Below, in pieces: positions 59,072 to 64,000 of a stretch of 64,000 nt of DNA. Positions within the stretch are counted from its first letter, which is position 1, and every line of letters begins with the position of its first letter. The position numbers and the translations under genes were made by a program. The notes under the pieces are model-generated. The model made no database searches, was not told where the DNA came from, and saw only the letters and a program-made list of their open reading frames with translations. The stretch is from positions 1 to 64,000 of the forward strand of contig DATCDN010000138.1 of assembly GCA_036510675.1 (NCBI GenBank). Direction: 5' to 3'. This stretch comes from JAATGI01 sp036510675 (GTDB lineage: Bacteria > Pseudomonadota > Alphaproteobacteria > ATCC43930 > CGMCC-115725).

Positions 59072-59767
59072 TCAGACGTGGAGATGGGCGAGGATGCGGC
59101 AGCGATCGATGGTCGCACGCATTCCTTCCAGCACGGTGCGGCCTTGATCCATGATCAGATAGCGGTCGGCGATGCGCTCGGCGAAGGCGAGATTCTGCTC
59201 GACCACGATGAACGCCGCGCCCGCCGCCTTCTTCGCGGCGATGGCCGCGTCCATGTGCAAGATGTTCTCCCACTGCACGCCCTCGCTCGGCTCGTCGAGC
59301 AGCACCAGCGGCTGGTCCTCGGCCAGCCCGCGCACGAAGGAGAGGATTTTCTTCTCGCCGCCCGAGAGGGTGCCGGCATGCTGGCCGAGGCGGCGCTCCA
59401 GAATCGGAAAGCGCGCGAAATAGGGGCGGAACGGATCGAGCCGGCGATCATCGCGCATCAGCGTCAGATTATCCCGCACCGAGAGATCGTCGAAGACCGG
59501 CCGCTCCTGCGGACAATAGGTGATGCCCGCGCGACGACGCAGCGGCGGGGCCAGCGCATCGAGGGGGCGTCCGTCGAGGCTGACGCGGCCCGCGACGCAC
59601 GGCAGGAAGCCGAACAGCAGCTTCATCAGCGTGCTCTTGCCGACGCCGTTGCGGCCGAGCACGCACAACACCTCGCCCGCCGCGACGGCGCCGCCGATCC
59701 CGCGCACCACCACCGAGCCGCCATAGCCGCCGGTCACCTGCTCGAAGGCGAAGCGCGGCGCGCTCAT
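59072..59767 (-). CDS. livF: LivF-type branched-chain ABC transporter ATPase
   Basis: The 231-residue ATPase has Walker A GRNGVGKST, the signature LSGGEKKIL and Walker B PLVLLDEPSEGVQW, followed by VVEQNLAFAERIADRYLIMD, the usual LivF ending. It overlaps the fused livM-livG gene in ATGA. In this system it works as the second ATPase beside the LivG domain of the fusion. Confidence 0.9.
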   Translation of the reverse strand: MSAPRFAFEQVTGGYGGSVVVRGIGGAVAAGEVLCVLGRNGVGKSTLMKLLFGFLPCVAGRVSLDGRPLDALAPPLRRRAGITYCPQERPVFDDLSVRDNLTLMRDDRRLDPFRPYFARFPILERRLGQHAGTLSGGEKKILSFVRGLAEDQPLVLLDEPSEGVQWENILHMDAAIAAKKAAGAAFIVVEQNLAFAERIADRYLIMDQGRTVLEGMRATIDRCRILAHLHV

Positions 59768-61494
59768 TTCTCGGCCCCGACATAGACCGCGCGCACCGCC
59801 GCGCTGGCCTGGATGGCCGCGACATCGCCATCCGCCAGAAGGGCGCCATTGTGCAGGACGTAGACGGTCTGGGCGAGTTCCTTCACCAGCGCCATGTCAT
59901 GCTCGATGATGATCACGATCGCGCCGGAAAGCTGGCGCACCGCCCAGCGGATGGCGTCGATCACCGTCGCCGTCTCGTCGGGCGACAGGCCGGCGCACGG
60001 CTCATCGAGCAGCAGGATGCGCGGCTCGGTCAGCAGCGCCATCGCCAGCTCCAGTATCTGGCGCTCGCCATGCGACAGCGCCGCCGCCGGGCGCGCCGCG
60101 TCCGCGAGGAAGGGATAGCGCAGGCGCAACTCCGCCAGCATGGGGCTGGTCCAGCGCCGCAGCCTTGGGTCGAGCAGCGCCAGCGCCGAGGCGCGCCCAC
60201 TCCACAGCGCAATGGCGAGATTGTCCGCGATGGCGAGGTCGGGAAAGACGCTGGGGATCTGGAGCTTGCGGGCGATGCCGCGCCGCGTCACGCGATGCGG
60301 CGCGAGGCCGGTGATCTCGGCCTCATCGAGCATCACCCGCCCACCGGCGGCGTCGAGCTCGCCCGTCACCAAGTTGAACATCGAGGTCTTGCCGGCGCCG
60401 TTGGGCCCGATGACACAGAAGATGCCGGCCCGGTCGAAGGCCAGCGACAAGCGGTCGAGCAGGGTGACCTCGCCGACCGCGACGCTGGCGGCCTCGATGG
60501 CGAGGCGCGGCGTCTCGTGGATGGCGGCGCGGGCGGGCGCGGCAATGGGCTTCGCGGCCCGCTTGCGCGCGGCGAGAAATCGGGCAAGCGGCGCGCCCAG
60601 CCCGGCGATGCCGCGCGGAAACGCCAGCACGATGACGATGAAGAAGATCGCCATCGTCACCTCCCAATAGGCGAAGCGATCGCGCAGTTGAGAGGAGAGC
60701 GAGCCGACCAGCAGCGTGCCGATGACCGGCCCGAGCAACGCGCCGCGTCCGCCGACCGCGACCCAGATCACCAAATCCGCCGACAGGCCGAAGCCGACGA
60801 GCTGCGGCGTCACGATGCCCTGCTGCGGCGCGTAGATGGCGCCGCCGACGCCCGCCATCAGGCCGCTGATGCCGAACGCCACCGCCTTGAGCCGGTTGGT
60901 GTCGAAGCCGAACAGCAGCAGCCGGCGCTCGTTCTGGGCCAGCGCCCGCCACAGCACGCCGATCGGCGCGTGATAGAGCCACGCGCCTAGCGCCAGCACC
61001 ACCAGCAGCGCGCCGGCCGAGACATAGTAGACATCGGAAATATCGTCGAGGCCGGGAATGCCGGGAATGCCCTTCAGCCCGTCGAAGCCGCCGGTCACGG
61101 AATTCCAGCTCGTCGCGATCTGAAACCCGAGCAGCGACAGCGCCAGCGTGATCATCGAGAAATAGGCGCCCTCGCTGCCGCCGCGCCGGCGAAAGATCAG
61201 CACGCCGATGACAAAGGCCAGCACCCCGGCCGCGATCGCCGCCACCGGCATCAGCACGACGGCAATCAACGGATGCGCGTCGAAGCGGATGAACGCGAAG
61301 CCGGAGAGATAGGCGGCGAGGCCGAAGAACAGCGCCTGACCCAGTGGCAGGAATCCGGCCTGGCCCCAGCACAGCCCCAGCCCCACCGCGCCGGCGGCAT
61401 AAAGCGCGTAGAGCCCAAGCTGATACGCCCAGAACTTGCCGACCAGCAGCGGCAGCACCAGCAGGATGACCGCGACCAGGCTAGCGACGCGCAA
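59764..61494 (-). CDS. Fused LivM permease-LivG ATPase of a branched-chain-type ABC transporter
   Basis: The 576-residue protein has a LivM-type permease (about residues 1-315, with FLPLGQALFFGLAAYLSGFA and AVAFGISGLMAGVGGAIYAP). A linker follows, then a LivG-type ATPase (about 335-570: Walker A GPNGAGKTS, signature LSHGERQILELAMAL, Walker B ILLLDEPCAGLSPDET, then IEHDMALV). These are separate proteins in E. coli. The signature reads LSHGE rather than LSGGE, as in many LivG proteins. The start is TTG 61494, 14 bases inside livH. Confidence 0.9.
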   Translation of the reverse strand: MRVASLVAVILLVLPLLVGKFWAYQLGLYALYAAGAVGLGLCWGQAGFLPLGQALFFGLAAYLSGFAFIRFDAHPLIAVVLMPVAAIAAGVLAFVIGVLIFRRRGGSEGAYFSMITLALSLLGFQIATSWNSVTGGFDGLKGIPGIPGLDDISDVYYVSAGALLVVLALGAWLYHAPIGVLWRALAQNERRLLLFGFDTNRLKAVAFGISGLMAGVGGAIYAPQQGIVTPQLVGFGLSADLVIWVAVGGRGALLGPVIGTLLVGSLSSQLRDRFAYWEVTMAIFFIVIVLAFPRGIAGLGAPLARFLAARKRAAKPIAAPARAAIHETPRLAIEAASVAVGEVTLLDRLSLAFDRAGIFCVIGPNGAGKTSMFNLVTGELDAAGGRVMLDEAEITGLAPHRVTRRGIARKLQIPSVFPDLAIADNLAIALWSGRASALALLDPRLRRWTSPMLAELRLRYPFLADAARPAAALSHGERQILELAMALLTEPRILLLDEPCAGLSPDETATVIDAIRWAVRQLSGAIVIIIEHDMALVKELAQTVYVLHNGALLADGDVAAIQASAAVRAVYVGAEK

Positions 61495-62335
61495 CGAGCC
61501 CTCGGGGCTTCAGCCACAGCACCAGGATCGCCAGCACCAGCACGGTGAAATAGCCATAGGTATTGTTCAGCGCGGCGGAGATGACGCTGTCGACGCCGCC
61601 GATCGCCACGGCGCCCGACAGCAGCCCCAGTGCGCTGCCCAGCCCGCCGACCACCAGCACGAAGAAGGCGCGCAGCACATAGTCGAGGCCCATATAGGGC
61701 TCGATCGGCACCAGCGGCGCCACCATGACGCCGCCCAGCCCGGCGAGGCAGGTGCCGGTGACGAAGGTCGCCGACGCCAGCCGCGTCACCGGAATGCCTT
61801 GCGCCTGCGCCAGCTCGGGATTGCCGATCATCGCGCGAATCCAGGCGCCGGTGCGGCTTCGCCCGTACCACAGCACCAGCCCGCCGGCCACCGCCAGTGA
61901 CACCGCGATCAGCACCAAGCGATAGGCCGGATACTCGGCGCCGAAAATGGCGACGGTGCCCGGCAGCGGAATCGCCAGACTGTGATAGCCGAGGCCGAAC
62001 ACCGCCTTGGCGATCTCGCGCAGCAAGAGGCTTAGCCCCCAGGTCGCGACCAGCGTATCGAAGGGCCGGCGGTAGAGCGGGCGGATCAGCACCCGCTCCA
62101 CCACATAGCCGACGATGCCGCACACCACGAGCGTCAGCGGCACGGCCGCGAGAAATGGCAGCCCGGCAGACTGCACGACAAAGGCGCAATAGGCGCCGAT
62201 CATGATGAACTCGCCATGCGCGATGTTCAGCACGCCGAGCAGGCCGAAGATCACCGCCAGCCCCAGCGCCAGCGCCGCCAGAATGCTGACGCCGTAGAGC
62301 ACGTTGATCGCCTGCGTCAGGACCAGCGGATCCAT
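61481..62335 (-). CDS. livH: LivH-type branched-chain ABC transporter permease
   Basis: The 284-residue permease has about eight membrane segments with LLGVLNIAHGEFIMIGAYCA, ERVLIRPLYRRPFDTLVATW and VVGGLGSALGLLSGAVAIGG, all LivH-type signatures. It pairs with the LivM part of the downstream fusion. ATG 62335 was preferred over the preceding GTG at 62338. Confidence 0.9.
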   Translation of the reverse strand: MDPLVLTQAINVLYGVSILAALALGLAVIFGLLGVLNIAHGEFIMIGAYCAFVVQSAGLPFLAAVPLTLVVCGIVGYVVERVLIRPLYRRPFDTLVATWGLSLLLREIAKAVFGLGYHSLAIPLPGTVAIFGAEYPAYRLVLIAVSLAVAGGLVLWYGRSRTGAWIRAMIGNPELAQAQGIPVTRLASATFVTGTCLAGLGGVMVAPLVPIEPYMGLDYVLRAFFVLVVGGLGSALGLLSGAVAIGGVDSVISAALNNTYGYFTVLVLAILVLWLKPRGLVARR

Positions 62336-62366
62336 CACCCGTGCCTCCGCCGGCGGCCGCGCGGCG

Positions 62367-63542
62367 TCAGGCCTTGCAGGCGGTGCCGCTCGGCACGTCG
62401 GTAAAGGTCTTCAGCACCTGGAACTCGACGCCCTTGCAGTCGGCGAGGAACATCGATTTATCGACCTGGCGGCCGCGCATCGTCGCGATGCCCGCGGCGG
62501 TGGCGAAGCTCAGCCCCTCCGATGCCGCCATGCATTTGCGCGCATTGGTGCCGCCCGCCTTGGTGACGAGCGCCCGCGCGCAATTGAGGGCGGCATAGCA
62601 ATCGACGCCGATGGTGGCAAGCTGGGGCGCCTTGTCGCCATACATCGCATGATAGGCCGCCTTGAATTTCTGGTTGGCCGGCGACGGGTCGTTGGCGAAA
62701 TAGCCCATGCAGGAATAGAGATCGCGGCTGCTCTCGGCGCCGACGCCGTGCAGCGTGTTTTCCTCCAAAAGGAAGGCCAGCCGCGCGATGTCCTTGTCGA
62801 GGCCGAAGCCGGCGAAGGTGCGATTGAAATTGACATTGTCGGCGCCGACCAGCGTGATCACCACGACATCCGGCTTCGCCGCCTTGATGCGCGTCACCAT
62901 TTCCTCGAACTTGTTGGGCGCGCCGAACGGCACATATTCCTCGCCGATCACCTTGCCCTTGTTGTCGGCGATATATTGTTTCGCGGCGGCGTTGGTCTTG
63001 TGCGGCCAGACGTAATCGTCGCCGATCAGGTAATAGCTCTTGGCGTGCTTCTGCGCGGCGAGCCAGTCGATCGCGGGCTTCGCCTGCTGCGCCGGGGTCT
63101 CGCCGAGGCAATAGACGTTGAAGTCGCATTCACCGCCTTCATAGGGCGGGGTGTAGATATAGGGAATCTTGCCCTTGATGGTCGAGACCAGCGCCTCGCG
63201 CGTGGCGCTGTCATGCGAGCCGACGAACAGATCGACATTCTCGTCCAGCATCAGCCGCACGGCGGATTTGGTGGTTTCGGCGGGCGGGCCGCCGGCATCG
63301 GTCGGGAACAGCTTGATCGGGCGGCCGAGAATGCCGCCCGCTTTGTTGATCTCCGCCGCGGCGAGGTCGGCGCAGGCGCGCTGGGTCGGGCCGAACAGCG
63401 AGGCTGGGCCGCTGAGCGCGATGAAGAGGCCGATCTTGAACGGCTCGGCGGCGAAGGCCGGCCGCAGCAGCGGCAGGGTGCCGAGCGCGGCGGTGGCACC
63501 CAAGAAGCCGCGCCGGGTGAAGGCTGATGTCCGATGATCCAT
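62367..63542 (-). CDS. AmiC/UrtA-like amide or urea binding protein (Tat-exported)
   Basis: The 391-residue periplasmic binding protein has a Tat-type signal (FTRRGFLGATAALGTLPLL). The fold is of the AmiC/UrtA group: VYCLGETPAQQAKPAIDWL, SYYLIGDDYVWPHKTNAAAK, GEEYVPFGAPNKFEEMVTRI and KPDVVVITLVGADNVNFNR. Members bind short-chain amides, formamide or urea rather than leucine. GGGAG lies 6 bases before ATG 63542. The partial amidase gene directly upstream supports an amide ligand. Confidence 0.87.
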   Translation of the reverse strand: MDHRTSAFTRRGFLGATAALGTLPLLRPAFAAEPFKIGLFIALSGPASLFGPTQRACADLAAAEINKAGGILGRPIKLFPTDAGGPPAETTKSAVRLMLDENVDLFVGSHDSATREALVSTIKGKIPYIYTPPYEGGECDFNVYCLGETPAQQAKPAIDWLAAQKHAKSYYLIGDDYVWPHKTNAAAKQYIADNKGKVIGEEYVPFGAPNKFEEMVTRIKAAKPDVVVITLVGADNVNFNRTFAGFGLDKDIARLAFLLEENTLHGVGAESSRDLYSCMGYFANDPSPANQKFKAAYHAMYGDKAPQLATIGVDCYAALNCARALVTKAGGTNARKCMAASEGLSFATAAGIATMRGRQVDKSMFLADCKGVEFQVLKTFTDVPSGTACKA

Positions 63543-63559
63543 GACTGTCTCCCTTCGTT

Positions 63560-64000
63560 TTATTGTCGGTGCGCAAGTTTGGGCGCGGGCAAAGGCGGCA
63601 GCAGCATCGCCAGCGCGTCGCCGACCGCCAGCAGCCGGCGGTCGCTTCCCGCCGGGCCGTCGATCTCGATGCCGATCGGCAGGCCCGCATGATTCATGCC
63701 AGCCGGCAGGCTCAGCCCGGGAATGCCGGCGACGCTGCCGGGACCGCAATTGCGGATGAAGCTGGTGAAGGTCGGCACGGCGACGCCATTGATCATGAAA
63801 TTTTCATCCTCGCCGATCGCGGCGGCCGGGGCCGGCGTCGTCGGAAAGATCACCGCGGCGATGCCATGCTCGCGGAAGGCGTGGCGATAAACCTCCTGCA
63901 AGGCCGGGCGATGAACGTCGATCGCGGTGCGATAAACCGCCTCGGGTACGGCGCCGGCATCGGCGAGACCGCATAAGAGGCCATTGACGTCGGGACTGGC
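63560..64000 (-). CDS. Amidase signature family protein, C-terminal part (cut by window edge)
   Basis: About 146 C-terminal residues are visible; the open frame continues past the window edge. FPTTPAPAAAIGEDE and the ending IPGLSLPAGMNHAGLPIGIE, then GPAGSDRRLLAVGDALA, are typical of the amidase signature family. The Ser-Ser-Lys catalytic region would lie outside the window. The stop is 17 bases before the binding-protein gene, so it heads or precedes the amide transport operon seen here. Confidence 0.88.
   Translation of the reverse strand, partial: ASPDVNGLLCGLADAGAVPEAVYRTAIDVHRPALQEVYRHAFREHGIAAVIFPTTPAPAAAIGEDENFMINGVAVPTFTSFIRNCGPGSVAGIPGLSLPAGMNHAGLPIGIEIDGPAGSDRRLLAVGDALAMLLPPLPAPKLAHRQ

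Noticed and set aside
1..64000. tRNA or rRNA genes
   Set aside because: The intergenic gaps were read for cloverleaf-type segments and CCA-like ends; none was convincing. A tRNAscan-type search was not possible.

Overview
The window is GC-rich, densely coding chromosomal DNA with very short gaps, many ATGA/GTGA stop-start overlaps and frequent GTG or TTG starts. The gene content points to an alphaproteobacterium, most likely in or near Rhodospirillales. The evidence is the murJ-trpS neighbourhood, metX-metW opposite a chorismate mutase-hisC-prephenate dehydrogenase run, MlaE/F/D with a PqiC-like lipoprotein, and DUF1285, DUF2125 and DUF6111-like proteins. The order-level guess rests on gene order and family knowledge only; no search was run. 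No rRNA, tRNA, CRISPR array, phage or insertion sequence was seen.

Layout. 1-7555: a TSUP anion exporter, a small membrane protein, trpS, an overlapping BrnT/BrnA-type toxin-antitoxin pair, murJ, dapB, a membrane-anchored methyltransferase divergent from a TetR-type regulator with two palindromic operators between them, and apt. 7689-11190: an Mla-type lipid transport operon. 12152-20745: a long minus-strand run of MoxR ATPase, DUF58, BatA/DUF4159 and vWA-like membrane proteins, followed by psd and pssA, the two steps that make phosphatidylethanolamine. 20773-23423: DUF1285, Nudix CoA pyrophosphatase, a small membrane protein and CCA tRNA nucleotidyltransferase. 23661-30503: a repetitive coiled-coil membrane protein, a histidine phosphatase, two glycosyltransferases, a sulfotransferase, and a second TSUP exporter convergent with an Rrf2 regulator. 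30688-41070: mixed metabolism and signalling (orphan binding protein, REC-EAL, two MDR dehydrogenases, an M23-like protein, xseA, purD, an MFS transporter). 41134-50834: methionine, aromatic and histidine genes, a corrinoid adenosyltransferase, a TlcA-like carrier and an aldo-keto reductase. 50851-51302: a small GIY-YIG nuclease gene bracketed by direct copies of a palindrome.

The most interesting region is 51326-57381, a stressosome locus: RsbR, RsbS, an RsbT-like switch kinase, a SpoIIE/RsbX-like phosphatase with its own RsbT-like domain, a hybrid histidine kinase that also starts with an RsbT-like domain, and a REC-kinase-REC protein. The stand-alone rsbT carries an apparent one-base deletion. 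The lost C-terminus is intact in the next frame and stops one base before the next gene. Either this is a sequence error, or the switch has passed to one of the two fused RsbT-like domains.

At the right end (57830-64000) an amidase fragment, an AmiC/UrtA-like binding protein, a LivH permease, a fused LivM-LivG protein, LivF and an LLM flavin oxidoreductase form a probable amide uptake and breakdown operon. Several families of palindromic or direct repeats sit between genes: a nested hairpin copied at 11188 and 29993, a perfect 26-bp inverted repeat at 34768, and a 56-bp direct repeat at 57506 and 57743.
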